Shown here one piece after another: positions 1 to 6,314 of a stretch of DNA of 9,908 nt; within the stretch, counting starts at the first letter, position 1, and every line of letters begins with the position of its first letter. The notes below the pieces were generated by a model. That model was not told the DNA's origin. It saw only the letters and a program-made list of their open reading frames with translations, and made no database searches. Where the stretch lies: contig JBGOUV010000263.1 of the NCBI GenBank assembly GCA_041477815.1, positions 1 to 9,908 on the forward strand, read 5' to 3'. The translations under genes were made by a program, and so were the position numbers. This DNA is from JBGOUV01 sp041477815. GTDB taxonomy: Bacteria; Acidobacteriota; Terriglobia; Bryobacterales; JACQDG01.

Positions 1-292
1 GGCCATCGGCGAAACCAACCGCCGGCGCGCCGTCCAGGTGGAGTACAACCTGGCCAACAACATCACCCCCCAATCCATCCTCAAGCCCATCGACATGAGC
101 CTGGTGGCGGTGGCCGAAGGCGACTACGTAACCGTGCCGGTCGAGGAGGAGCCCGACGCCAGCGCCCTGAGCCCCGACCAACGCGACCAATACCTCAAGG
201 AGCTGGAGGAGCGCATGCGCGAAGCGGCCCGCAAGTTCGAGTTCGAGAAAGCGGCCGAGCTCCGCGACCGGCTGCGGGCGCTGGCGGGATAG
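1..292 (+). CDS. uvrB: UvrB, excinuclease ABC subunit B (C-terminal part)
   Basis: This is the 3' end of uvrB, read in frame from base 2 and cut by the window edge; about 97 residues are visible. UvrB is the damage-verifying helicase subunit of the UvrABC nucleotide excision repair complex in the cytoplasm. The visible part begins with a segment ending in RRRAVQVEYN, followed by NNITPQSI, which is the typical end of the UvrB helicase core. After an acidic linker comes the C-terminal UVR domain, with helical text such as LKELEERMREAARKFEFEKA and AAELRDRLRAL. That domain contacts UvrC. The stop is TAG at 290-292. The gene looks intact here. It is the only clear housekeeping gene at the left end and marks the edge of the accessory island that follows. 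Confidence 0.96.
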   Translation, partial: AIGETNRRRAVQVEYNLANNITPQSILKPIDMSLVAVAEGDYVTVPVEEEPDASALSPDQRDQYLKELEERMREAARKFEFEKAAELRDRLRALAG

Positions 293-304
293 AGAAGAGG
301 CCCT

Positions 305-330
305 TCAAAACCACAGATGAACACGGATAA
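305..330. repeat. fragment of a CACAGATGAACACGG-type intergenic repeat
   Basis: Just after the uvrB stop, the sequence from 308 reads ACCACAGATGAACACGGATA. From memory, this motif recurs between genes in many acidobacterial, planctomycete and verrucomicrobial genomes, usually as longer tandem CACAGATGNACAC units. Only one unit is present, and the similarity stops at about 330, where the accessory DNA begins. It may mark the left junction of the island. The identification is from memory, not from a search. Confidence 0.4.
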
Positions 331-463
331 GGTAGACAGATCCGATTGTACTCACGCCGCTGTTGGGAGCTAGGGTGGCGCTCGAGCGATTCTGCTCCGC
401 TCTTACCTCTTGATTCTTAGGTGGTCGGGTGGTCTAATGGGGCCGCACGAGTTTGTGAGCACA

Positions 464-1387
464 ATGCCAAAGGAATCTGACGGTGCACAGTTCGTCCGGT
501 GGTTTGGACCATTGCTCCACGTCTTACGCGCTCTGGGCGGCTCTGGCACACCCGACGAAGTCGTTGACAAAATTGCCACCAGCCTCAAGATCCCCGACGA
601 ACAGCTCAACGAGGTCCTACCTTCTGGCGAGTTGAGATTCCGAAATCAGGTCGCGTGGGCGCGCTTCTACCTCGTCCGAGAAGGTCTTCTGGATTCTTCC
701 CGACGGGGGGTATGGAGTCTCACCGAAAAGGGCCGTTCCACCTCGCTCTCGCCGGACGAGTCGCGGGCAGTCTTTTTGAAGTGGGTCAAGAGATTCGCGG
801 AGAGCAGGAAGAGAAAGAAGGGAGCTGTGGAAACGTCCGAGGAACAAGCGGTAGATACGGGGGCTCCGTCCCCGGACTACCGTGAAAGGGTTCTGAAGAT
901 ACTGTGGTCTCTTCCAGCGGACGGGTTCGAACGCTTATCTCAGCGGCTTTTGCGAGAGTCGGGTTTTACCCAAGTGACGGTTACCGGGCGGAGCCGGGAT
1001 GGGGGCATTGATGGGTATGGCACACTGCAGGTGAACGCGCTTGTAAGCTTTCGCGTACTGTTTCAGTGCAAGAAGTACGAAGGCTCGGTTCTTCCCACGC
1101 ACGTTCGCGATTTTCGCGGCGCGATGACGGGCCGCACAGACAAAGGGATAATCATCACCACCGGCACCTTCACTGCTGAGGCGAGACGGGAGGCATCACG
1201 CGATGGTGCACCGCCTATCGAACTTATCGATGGTGAGAAATTAATCGACATGCTCCAGGAGCTTGAGCTCGGGCTAAAGCCCGTCAAGACGTTCGAGATC
1301 GATGAGAAGTTCTGTGAGGAGTTTCGCTCCTCCGGCGGAGCTAACCAGGGGTTGCAGCCGGCGCGCCAAAAACCGGCACGCGGCTGA
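464..1387 (+). CDS. Mrr-family restriction endonuclease
   Basis: A predicted 307-aa modification-dependent type IV restriction endonuclease of the Mrr family, which cuts foreign methylated DNA. Residues about 8-95 resemble the Mrr N-terminal winged-helix domain (WFGPLLHVLRALGG ... FYLVREGLLDSSRRGVWSLTEKG). A charged linker at about 105-135 follows, and then the Mrr catalytic domain (about 138-270). The nuclease signature is visible: a helix with ERLSQRLL, then GGIDG with the catalytic Asp at about 183, and FQCKKY giving Q201-x-K203, the D-QxK form of the PD-(D/E)xK fold. I chose ATG 464 because conserved-looking text starts there and a weak GTGAG lies just upstream; ATG 437 and TTG 410 are alternatives in the same frame. 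The family-like C-terminus ends near FEIDEKFCEEF. The last 20 or so residues are translated from an attC-like hairpin. No methylase or partner gene is adjacent. Confidence 0.85.
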   Translation: MPKESDGAQFVRWFGPLLHVLRALGGSGTPDEVVDKIATSLKIPDEQLNEVLPSGELRFRNQVAWARFYLVREGLLDSSRRGVWSLTEKGRSTSLSPDESRAVFLKWVKRFAESRKRKKGAVETSEEQAVDTGAPSPDYRERVLKILWSLPADGFERLSQRLLRESGFTQVTVTGRSRDGGIDGYGTLQVNALVSFRVLFQCKKYEGSVLPTHVRDFRGAMTGRTDKGIIITTGTFTAEARREASRDGAPPIELIDGEKLIDMLQELELGLKPVKTFEIDEKFCEEFRSSGGANQGLQPARQKPARG

Positions 1388-1404
1388 ACGCCAAACCGTT
1401 GAGG
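1340..1404 (+). other. integron attC-like recombination site after the Mrr gene
   Basis: This 65-nt site has the architecture of a gene-cassette attC. The outer R''-like box GCTAAC is at 1340-1345 and the R'-like box GTTGAGG at 1398-1404. Between them, 1351-1367 pairs with 1375-1389 as a 15-bp stem with one mismatch, two unpaired G residues on the left arm (1354 and 1360) and a 7-nt A-rich loop at 1368-1374. Bulged bases on one arm and GTT/AAC ends of the inner boxes are what the single-stranded, folded attC substrate of IntI shows. The R' box misses the last position of the GTTRRRY consensus, and no intI or attI is visible. The Mrr stop codon lies inside the site. A plain terminator hairpin is the main alternative, but no T-run follows. 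Confidence 0.48.
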
Positions 1405-1591
1405 GCCAAACTCAGAAGCCTGTGAATGAACCCGCCCGGGGGCTTTTCGATCACGCCCACGCGGCACAGAGGTTTGGGGCGAGGGTCTTCTGGATCCCGG
1501 CGCTGCTCCTGCTGGAGACCTTGTAAGAGCTCATCACCCATTGGCAGATCAAGCGTGACCCGACACACAGTGGTATTGTGGAGCTGAGAGC
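1405..1591. other. non-coding stretch with possible gene remnant
   Basis: No convincing gene is visible between the attC-like site and the 69-aa gene. One plus-strand frame is open from 1527 after a TAA at 1524. It encodes a short tail ending IVELRA and stops at TGA 1593-1595, overlapping the ATG of the next gene as ATGA. That arrangement suggests the worn-down 3' end of a gene that was once translationally coupled to the 69-aa gene. A minus-strand frame runs from 1568 down to 1341 but shows no family features. I see no clear promoter. Confidence 0.25.
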
Positions 1592-1801
1592 ATGATTCGT
1601 AGCGACCGAGAACTGCAAACGAAGCAGGAGCGTATTGCGTATTTCCAGCGGCTGCTGGGACAGTTACGGGTGACCGCCGGGCCTAAAGAATTTGCGTTCG
1701 TGGCGAGCGGCTACCGGGCAGAGATAGTCCGGATGCAAGATGAGGCGCTGGAGTACTTGACGCGGCATGCGAGCGAGTCCGTTCCCGTGGAGTCCGCTTG
1801 A
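1592..1801 (+). CDS. small helical protein, possible antitoxin-like component
   Basis: A 69-aa, mostly helical, charged protein without a signal peptide or membrane segment. It starts MIRSDRELQTKQERIAYFQR and contains the segment FVASGYRAEIVRMQDEALEYLTRHAS. I recall similar short proteins annotated as hypothetical in soil bacteria, and the MIRSDRELQ-type start resembles the N-terminal piece of some HigA-like antitoxins, but I cannot assign a function. The start is well supported: ATG 1592 has GGAG at 1580-1583 with 8-nt spacing. It lies 24 nt upstream of the DUF6883 gene on the same strand and may be transcribed with it. It carries no recognisable helix-turn-helix. The antitoxin idea is contextual only. 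Confidence 0.6.
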   Translation: MIRSDRELQTKQERIAYFQRLLGQLRVTAGPKEFAFVASGYRAEIVRMQDEALEYLTRHASESVPVESA

Positions 1802-1825
1802 GGCGCGGCGGCGGGTGATGCCCGA

Positions 1826-2179
1826 ATGACCGTTGATCAGAGGATACCGAATGCCGACCAAGCAGTCATCGAACCTGAGAAGTTGTGCGACTACTTACTG
1901 TCGAGAGCGCATCCGATCGGCAAGTTCAAGGCGAGGTTCTTCAATGCGATCGGGTACTGGTCCGACAGTTGGAAGCGGCTCGAGGCCGACCTGCGGACGC
2001 AGCATCTTTCCAAGACCGCGCGACTGGCTGGCTCAACGCGGTATGGCCAAAAGTATGAGATTCGCGCTATACTGCAGGGACCGATTGGTCGGCCGGCCTT
2101 GGTTGTCAGCGTTTGGGTGATACCAGCTGGCGAGGACAGACCGCGATTGATAACGGCATATCCTGGAGACCCGAAGTGA
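1826..2179 (+). CDS. DUF6883 domain protein, possible toxin-like partner
   Basis: A 117-aa soluble protein that matches my recollection of the DUF6883 family over its whole length. The N-terminal half has IPNADQAVIEPEKLCDYLLS, then HPIGKFKARFF and a GYWSDSW helix. The second half is beta-rich, with YGQKYEIRAILQGP, VVSVWVIPAGEDRPR and the closing ITAYPG. DUF6883 domains also occur as C-terminal modules of large secreted toxins, and the strand pattern ending in ITAYP recalls RelE/BECR-type ribonuclease folds; a toxin role is inference. The gene ends AAGTGA, so its stop overlaps the GTG start of the DUF4926 gene by 4 nt, implying coupled translation. The ribosome site before ATG 1826 is weak (GGCGGG). 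Catalytic residues cannot be named. Confidence 0.8.
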   Translation: MTVDQRIPNADQAVIEPEKLCDYLLSRAHPIGKFKARFFNAIGYWSDSWKRLEADLRTQHLSKTARLAGSTRYGQKYEIRAILQGPIGRPALVVSVWVIPAGEDRPRLITAYPGDPK

Positions 2180-2409
2180 GCTACCAGCTACTGGACGTCG
2201 TCGTCCTCGATAGTGACATTCCACAACATGGGCTGAGACGGGGTGACCTCGGCGCGATCGTCGAACTGTACGAGCCGGATGCGGTAGAGGTCGAGTTTGT
2301 CACGGCTGCTGGGAAGACTCAAGCTTTGCTGACTCTGAGCGTTGCTGATGTGCGGAAGGTCGCCGACAACGACCTCTTAGCGGTGCGCCCCTATCAGGGT
2401 GTGGCGTAG
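2176..2409 (+). CDS. DUF4926 domain protein, possible antitoxin/immunity partner
   Basis: A 77-aa protein of the DUF4926 type: YQLLDVVVLDSDIPQHGLRR, GDLGAIVELYEPDAVEVEF, then TLSVADVRKV and a DLLAVRP tail. The small, beta-barrel-like (SH3-like) pattern is typical of the family. The true start is GTG 2176, which overlaps the DUF6883 stop as GTGA, with GGAG at 2164-2167 as the ribosome site; longer in-frame starts upstream lie inside the DUF6883 gene. From memory, DUF4926 genes often sit directly after DUF6883 genes, and this overlap fits a dedicated two-gene module in which the second product would neutralise the first. That role has not been read from the sequence itself. Confidence 0.8.
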   Translation: MSYQLLDVVVLDSDIPQHGLRRGDLGAIVELYEPDAVEVEFVTAAGKTQALLTLSVADVRKVADNDLLAVRPYQGVA

Positions 2410-2418
2410 GATCGATGG

Positions 2419-2443
2419 GCTAACGAAGCACCGCCGGCGCCGG
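2419..2443 (+). other. possible truncated attC-like half site
   Basis: Ten bases after the DUF4926 stop the sequence GCTAACGAAGCACCGCCGG begins with the same GCTAAC box as the attC-like site at 1340. It continues with a GC-rich arm, but the complementary right half (L' and a GTTRRRY box) is absent. The sequence changes at about 2442 into a possible IS end. It may be the left half of a second cassette site cut by an insertion. It is short and could be chance. Confidence 0.25.
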
Positions 2444-2470
2444 TCAAAATTAGACCAAGTGGCCCAGGCT
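2442..2470. mobile_element. possible IS21-type terminal sequence remnant
   Basis: The sequence GGTCAAAATTAGACCA at 2442-2457 has GGTC/GACC arms around an AT core. It resembles, from memory, the repeated terminal motifs of IS21-family elements. No transposase gene accompanies it, and 2470-2522 holds nothing I recognise. It would be a scar at the right edge of the accessory island. Confidence 0.25.
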
Positions 2471-2522
2471 CTTCAGCACCAATGGCCAGCCCACGACGCT
2501 CGACAACAAGTCCCGCCTTTCC

Positions 2523-4376
2523 TCACCTCTTCCACCGGATCGTGACCCGGTACAAGTCCGACCCACCCTTCGGGTCATCCACCTGAATCCGCGCCGTGAA
2601 CCCGTTAGACTCCGCCGGCGGCTCCACCAGCCGCACCGACCCCCGTCCTGCCTTCTTCTCCGCCTCCACCTGCGCCGCCAGTCCCGGCAACCCGGCGGTA
2701 CACCGTAGCGTGGGGCCGGCCACCGGTTGCCCGCTCAGCTCGAGGTACTCCGCCTGATCCCCTCGAATGGTCACCACCACCGACCCGTCCACCCGCCCCT
2801 CCCACTCGCAGGTTCCCTCCTTCGCCTTAGGCGCCAAAGTTTCCAGGGCCGGACTGGGGTTCACCACCGCGGGCCGCGCCCGGGCCGGCGTCGGAACAGC
2901 CGCCGGCTCCGTCGTGGTTACGCGGACCGGCTCGGGCGGCCCAGCCACGTCCAGATAGGGATTAAAAGTATACTCCAGCGATACCGGCAGCCCCGGCGGG
3001 AACTTCAAATTCAACGACACCGCATACGCCGGATCCAGCGCCCACTGGCCCCGGCTGAGCGCCTTGGCCTTCAGGGTCCGTATATCGTGCCAGCCCCAAA
3101 AGGGCTTGGCTTTGTTCTCGGCGTGCTTGCGTCCGTAGAACGACCCACTCACCCGGTTATTCCGCATGCGCGGGCGGTTGCCGGCCGGCTCGTAGTTGTA
3201 GAAATCGTCGAACGTCCGCGGCGCCCAGTTCTGCCCCATCTGAGACTTCGTCCACCACTGCTCCCAGATCGGCAGCAGATCGTATGCCACCAGCCGGTCC
3301 TGCGCGTGTCGGGGCCGCTGCGCCGATCCGCGGTAGACATAGGTCACCCCCGTGTTCTTGAGGAAGTCCATCTTGGCCGCCGAGAACAGCGACTTCGCAT
3401 CGCTCACCGCATGCACCCCATGCCCCCCGGCCTCGATGAAGATCATGGGGTGCGAGCCTTCCCACAGATCGATCCGGCCATCCACGTCGTGGATCCCGTT
3501 ACGGATCGACGACTCGTTGGTGTAGGAGTATATGTTGTCGTGGGCCAGGGTCTCCAGCACCTCCAACTTCCCGAAGGCGGATCCCTCCTTCCGGATGGTG
3601 AGGATCATCCCCTCGTTGTCGTTCTCGTGACAGGTCCCGGCCACGCAGTTATCCGAGTAATCCCGCGGGTGAAAGAAGTTATAGAGGAGGAACCAGTGGG
3701 TGCCGGTGGCCATTACGGCATAGTGCACATAGGCTTGCGACGATCCCGCCTCCAGGTGATCCCAGTTGTTGTCGCCCTGCCAGTCGCCGTCGTAGTCGAA
3801 CCGGGCCAGGAAGTCGGACTTGGGCTGGAACCAGGTCTCCTGCGCGACGAAGGGCGCGTAGTGCTCCGCCAGCCCCCGATACGGGTCCGGGGCGGACGCT
3901 TCCGGGCCGAACGACGTCTTCTCCGGCGTCAGGCGCGACGCCGCGTCGGCCGTTACCGCGATGGCCGTCTCGGCCCGCACCGAGCCGGAGGTCACCTCGA
4001 CGGTGTACTGCCCCGTGCGCTCCGGCGCCGTGTACAGCACCGTGTCCTTGACGATGAACTGGCCGATACCACGGTTCAGTATGTTCAGGATGGTGTTCTC
4101 GCGTTCTTCGACGAAGGCCTCGCGGTCCTCCCCCTGAAACTTGAAGGGTTTGGACAGCCAGCCGCCGCCCTCCTCGCGGAGCCCGATCTGCCAGTCCGCC
4201 GACTGCAGCCGTCCCTTCTTCTCCCCCGCCGTGCCGTACACCAGCACCTGCACCGTTACCGTTTCGAACGGGCGCACGCGCGCCTCCGCCGGTTCTACGC
4301 GCAGCTTCAGTTCGGTGATCTTCGTTTCTCCCCACAGCCCCACTGCCGGCAACAGTAGAATCGCCGTCCACTTCAT
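2523..4376 (-). CDS. secreted VPS62/NPP1-like beta-rich protein
   Basis: A 617-aa predicted exported protein of unknown function. Residues 1-17 (MKWTAILLLPAVGLWGE) are a short signal peptide. Residues about 20-145 look like an Ig-type beta-sandwich, ending in the GQYTVEVTSGS and AIAVTA strands. Residues about 165-475 resemble the VPS62/NPP1-like fold: LAEHYAPFVAQETWFQP, then AYVHYAVMATGTHWFLLYNFF, a CHENDNEG stretch at 249-256 where NPP1 proteins have GHRHDWE, and an IEAGGHGVHA segment. Acidic and His residues there could bind a metal. A Pro/Ala-rich linker (about 478-515) leads to a C-terminal beta domain (about 520-617). It is the last gene of the minus-strand run and lies behind a large palindrome that separates it from the upstream amidohydrolase. 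Its ribosome site is weak. The fold assignment is by pattern only; a cell-surface or extracellular role is inferred. Confidence 0.7.
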   Translation of the reverse strand: MKWTAILLLPAVGLWGETKITELKLRVEPAEARVRPFETVTVQVLVYGTAGEKKGRLQSADWQIGLREEGGGWLSKPFKFQGEDREAFVEERENTILNILNRGIGQFIVKDTVLYTAPERTGQYTVEVTSGSVRAETAIAVTADAASRLTPEKTSFGPEASAPDPYRGLAEHYAPFVAQETWFQPKSDFLARFDYDGDWQGDNNWDHLEAGSSQAYVHYAVMATGTHWFLLYNFFHPRDYSDNCVAGTCHENDNEGMILTIRKEGSAFGKLEVLETLAHDNIYSYTNESSIRNGIHDVDGRIDLWEGSHPMIFIEAGGHGVHAVSDAKSLFSAAKMDFLKNTGVTYVYRGSAQRPRHAQDRLVAYDLLPIWEQWWTKSQMGQNWAPRTFDDFYNYEPAGNRPRMRNNRVSGSFYGRKHAENKAKPFWGWHDIRTLKAKALSRGQWALDPAYAVSLNLKFPPGLPVSLEYTFNPYLDVAGPPEPVRVTTTEPAAVPTPARARPAVVNPSPALETLAPKAKEGTCEWEGRVDGSVVVTIRGDQAEYLELSGQPVAGPTLRCTAGLPGLAAQVEAEKKAGRGSVRLVEPPAESNGFTARIQVDDPKGGSDLYRVTIRWKR

Positions 4377-4416
4377 AGGCCTATCAGCATACCTTAACGG
4401 ACCCGGCGTCGATATT

Positions 4417-4492
4417 CACCGAGCCGCGACCATAAGGGAACGGTTCCCGCGCCTGTCCGAGCCAACCGCTCCCTGACGGTCGCGGCTCGGTG
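4417..4492. repeat. large imperfect palindrome (REP-like hairpin) behind an amidohydrolase gene
   Basis: Perfect 15-nt arms at 4417-4431 and 4478-4492 (CACCGAGCCGCGACC and its complement) enclose a 3x3 internal loop. An inner 11-bp stem with one mismatch follows (4435-4445 with 4464-4474), and then an 18-nt loop. The structure begins at the base next to the TAG stop of the minus-strand amidohydrolase (4493-4495). It could act as a terminator or an mRNA 3' stabiliser, but lacks a T-run. I recall similar palindromes scattered between genes in Solibacter-type genomes, consistent with a REP family. Confidence 0.75.
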
Positions 4493-5833
4493 CTATCGCG
4501 ACAGCCCCATGCTGGTGAGCCTCTTCTGGATCTCCGGCTCCGTCACCCACCGCCCCCGCACCATGACCCCGGCCCGCTTCGCCGCGTTCCCCACGTCGGC
4601 CAGCGGATTCGCCTCCAGCAAAATCAGATCCGCCCTTTTTCCCACTGCGACCGTCCCAAACTCCCCCGCCGCCCCGAAGTACTCCGCCACATTCCGCGTC
4701 CCCGCCTCCAGCACCTCGTACGGCCGGAAGCCCGCCTGCACCCAGATCGGCATCTCCCGATGGATGGAAAACCCGGGTACGCTGAATACCTGCGGCGAAT
4801 CCGTCCCCAGCAGAAACTTGCACCCGGCCTCGTGCAGCGCCCGGAGCATCTTCAGCCGCGTCTCGATCACCCGCTCCCCCACCTTCCCCCGCGTCTCGAA
4901 CCCCAAAATAGTAGCCAGCGCCGTGGGGAGCCGGTTGTCTTTCTGCTTTACCCAGCCGTCCACCATAGGTCGTGGCAGATACTTCACCTCCGGCATGGAC
5001 GCCCGCATCGCCTCTCCGCTCCGGTCGTTGAAGAAGGTCTCCCAGAGCTTCATAGTGGGGACATTCCAAACCCCGGCCTCGCGCGTCTTCCGCGCCAACA
5101 CTGCCATCTTGCGCTCGTCCAGATGAAACACCACCTCCCTCGCCCGCTTCTCCGGATCGGCGCTCTTGAGCGGCGAGTCATCGGCTTCCAGCGCGTCCAG
5201 ATAGTTGTCCAGATGGTCGATGGTCGACTGCCCCGCCTCGATCGCCCGCTCCACGCCCACGTCATTCGGCACGTGCCCGCCGAATTTGATCCCCACCTCC
5301 CGCGCCGTGGCCACAATGGCGTCGTACACCTCGAGTTTCAACCCCTCCTGAATCTTGAGGAGATCGTATCCCGCCTCCTTCTGCTCCCGGACCATCTTCC
5401 GCGCCACCTCCACCGACGTAGCCGACTGCCCGGTGAACGCCGGACCGGCCAGGTACAAGGTTGGCCCCAGCAGGCTGCCGTCCGCCGTCCGCTTGCGTAA
5501 CTCAAGCTGACCCGGATGCCCCAACATCCCCCGCACCGTCGTCACCCCGTTGGCGACGTACAGGAACAGGATGTTCTCGGTGACCTCCGCCGGCGTTTGC
5601 GGCGTCGGCAGATGCCCGTGCATCTCCGCCAGACCGGGCATGAGATACTTCCCCCGCCCGTCCACCCGCACTGCCCCTGCCGGGGCCTTAACCTTCCCGG
5701 CCGGCCCCATCTCGGCGATGCGCCCGTCCAGTACCACTACCGTCTGCCGCTCGACCACGCGGTCGCGGTCCATCGGTACGACGTTGACGTTCTCGAACGC
5801 CACCACGGCGGCCAGCAGACAAGCGACGTGCAT
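4493..5833 (-). CDS. exported metal-dependent amidohydrolase (imidazolonepropionase/prolidase-like)
   Basis: A 446-aa member of the amidohydrolase superfamily, a TIM-barrel enzyme using a binuclear metal centre to hydrolyse amide or related bonds; the substrate is unknown. The full ligand set is visible: HGH (H72, H74) after LMPGLAEM, the probable carboxylated Lys K160 in LLKIQEG, H187 in GGHVPND, H207 in IDHLDN and D345 in LLGTDSP. The small beta-sandwich at both ends closes with VGKRADLILLEANPL and GVMVRGRWV. The N-terminus is a short hydrophobic leader (MHVACLLAAVVAF), so export is likely. I preferred ATG 5833 over the adjacent GTG 5836 because GGAGG lies 5 nt before the ATG but only 2 nt before the GTG. 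The gene has its own strong ribosome site and follows a repeat-filled gap, so it may be transcribed separately from the operon upstream. Confidence 0.88.
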   Translation of the reverse strand: MHVACLLAAVVAFENVNVVPMDRDRVVERQTVVVLDGRIAEMGPAGKVKAPAGAVRVDGRGKYLMPGLAEMHGHLPTPQTPAEVTENILFLYVANGVTTVRGMLGHPGQLELRKRTADGSLLGPTLYLAGPAFTGQSATSVEVARKMVREQKEAGYDLLKIQEGLKLEVYDAIVATAREVGIKFGGHVPNDVGVERAIEAGQSTIDHLDNYLDALEADDSPLKSADPEKRAREVVFHLDERKMAVLARKTREAGVWNVPTMKLWETFFNDRSGEAMRASMPEVKYLPRPMVDGWVKQKDNRLPTALATILGFETRGKVGERVIETRLKMLRALHEAGCKFLLGTDSPQVFSVPGFSIHREMPIWVQAGFRPYEVLEAGTRNVAEYFGAAGEFGTVAVGKRADLILLEANPLADVGNAAKRAGVMVRGRWVTEPEIQKRLTSMGLSR

Positions 5834-5857
5834 CACTACCTCCCTCCGCTCCCCTGC

Positions 5858-5912
5858 AAAATGTGGGGCGGGCCCCCCTGGCCCGGCTTTCCCGCAGTCC
5901 AGCCCACATTTT
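5858..5912. repeat. palindromic intergenic repeat
   Basis: Ten-nt perfect arms AAAATGTGGG (5858-5867) and CCCACATTTT (5903-5912) bracket a GC-rich core that holds a second short stem (GCGGG 5868-5872 with CCCGC 5891-5895). It lies between the VOC gene and the downstream amidohydrolase, upstream of the latter's ribosome site. On the minus strand the right arm would be followed by GC-rich stem and then a run of T, so it could also work as a transcription terminator for the upstream operon. It looks like another member of the genome's palindromic repeats. Confidence 0.55.
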
Positions 5913-5948
5913 CATCCATCGTTGTGGCTTTACGGTCGCGGTTCACCG

Positions 5949-6314
5949 CTAACGAGCCGACGGATCCGGCGTGTGAATCCCATGAATGTTTCCCTCCGGG
6001 TCGGTGAAGTACGCCAGCCACCCCACCCCCGGAATAGCCATCTTCGGCAGAACGATCTTACCACCGTGGGCCTCCACCTTGGCCGCGTACTCCTCCACGG
6101 AAGGCACCTGGATCGTATTGGCCACCGGCTGCCCGGGATTCCTCTTCATCATGCCGCCGTTGATCCCCGGCGTCCCCTCCGGACCCGTGGTGACCAGCCA
6201 GTAGGGCTGCGGCCCGTCCCATCTGTGAAACGTCCACCCGAATACGTCTTCGAAGAATTTCTGCGCCCGCGCCGGATCGTCGGCCGGAATCTCAAAATGC
6301 ACTACTCTTGGCAT
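5949..6314 (-). CDS. VOC-family (glyoxalase/bleomycin-resistance fold) protein
   Basis: A 121-aa cytoplasmic protein with the two-repeat beta-alpha-beta-beta-beta VOC fold. The first unit (about 3-58) opens with VVHFEIPADDPARAQKFFED and FGWTF. The second (about 65-115) has the helix SVEEYAAKVEAHGGKIV and ends with WLAYFTDPEGNIHGIH, the usual closing strand. Such proteins include glyoxalases, dioxygenases and resistance proteins; the length and DPEGN ending fit the small, mostly uncharacterised group. H6 is a possible metal ligand. The start ATG 6314 has AAGGAG 8 nt upstream and matches the family N-terminus; a longer open frame upstream belongs to the overlapping membrane-protein gene. It overlaps that gene by 23 nt, so it is part of the same operon. 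No substrate can be named. Confidence 0.82.
   Translation of the reverse strand: MPRVVHFEIPADDPARAQKFFEDVFGWTFHRWDGPQPYWLVTTGPEGTPGINGGMMKRNPGQPVANTIQVPSVEEYAAKVEAHGGKIVLPKMAIPGVGWLAYFTDPEGNIHGIHTPDPSAR

Noticed and set aside
362..375. GTTGGGAGC as a possible cassette start (GTTRRRY) upstream of the Mrr gene
   Set aside because: It misses the last consensus position and does not pair well with the R''-like box of the downstream site. It is too short to support alone.
1341..1568. Minus-strand 75-codon frame ending in the attC-like site
   Set aside because: It has no recognisable family pattern and no good ribosome site, and the hairpin structure explains the conserved-looking part better.
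2727..4358. Long plus-strand open frame of 543 codons opposite the secreted protein gene
   Set aside because: It is rich in Arg, Pro, Leu and His with no domain pattern, as expected for the antisense of a GC-rich gene. The minus-strand frame has a signal peptide and ordered domains.
4490..5500. Plus-strand open frame opposite the amidohydrolase
   Set aside because: It is the antisense shadow of a gene with the full set of metal ligands on the minus strand.
5945..5970. GCTAACGAGCCGACGG at the end of the VOC gene, resembling an attC left box
   Set aside because: It is formed by the stop codon and last codons of the VOC gene, and no matching right arm follows.
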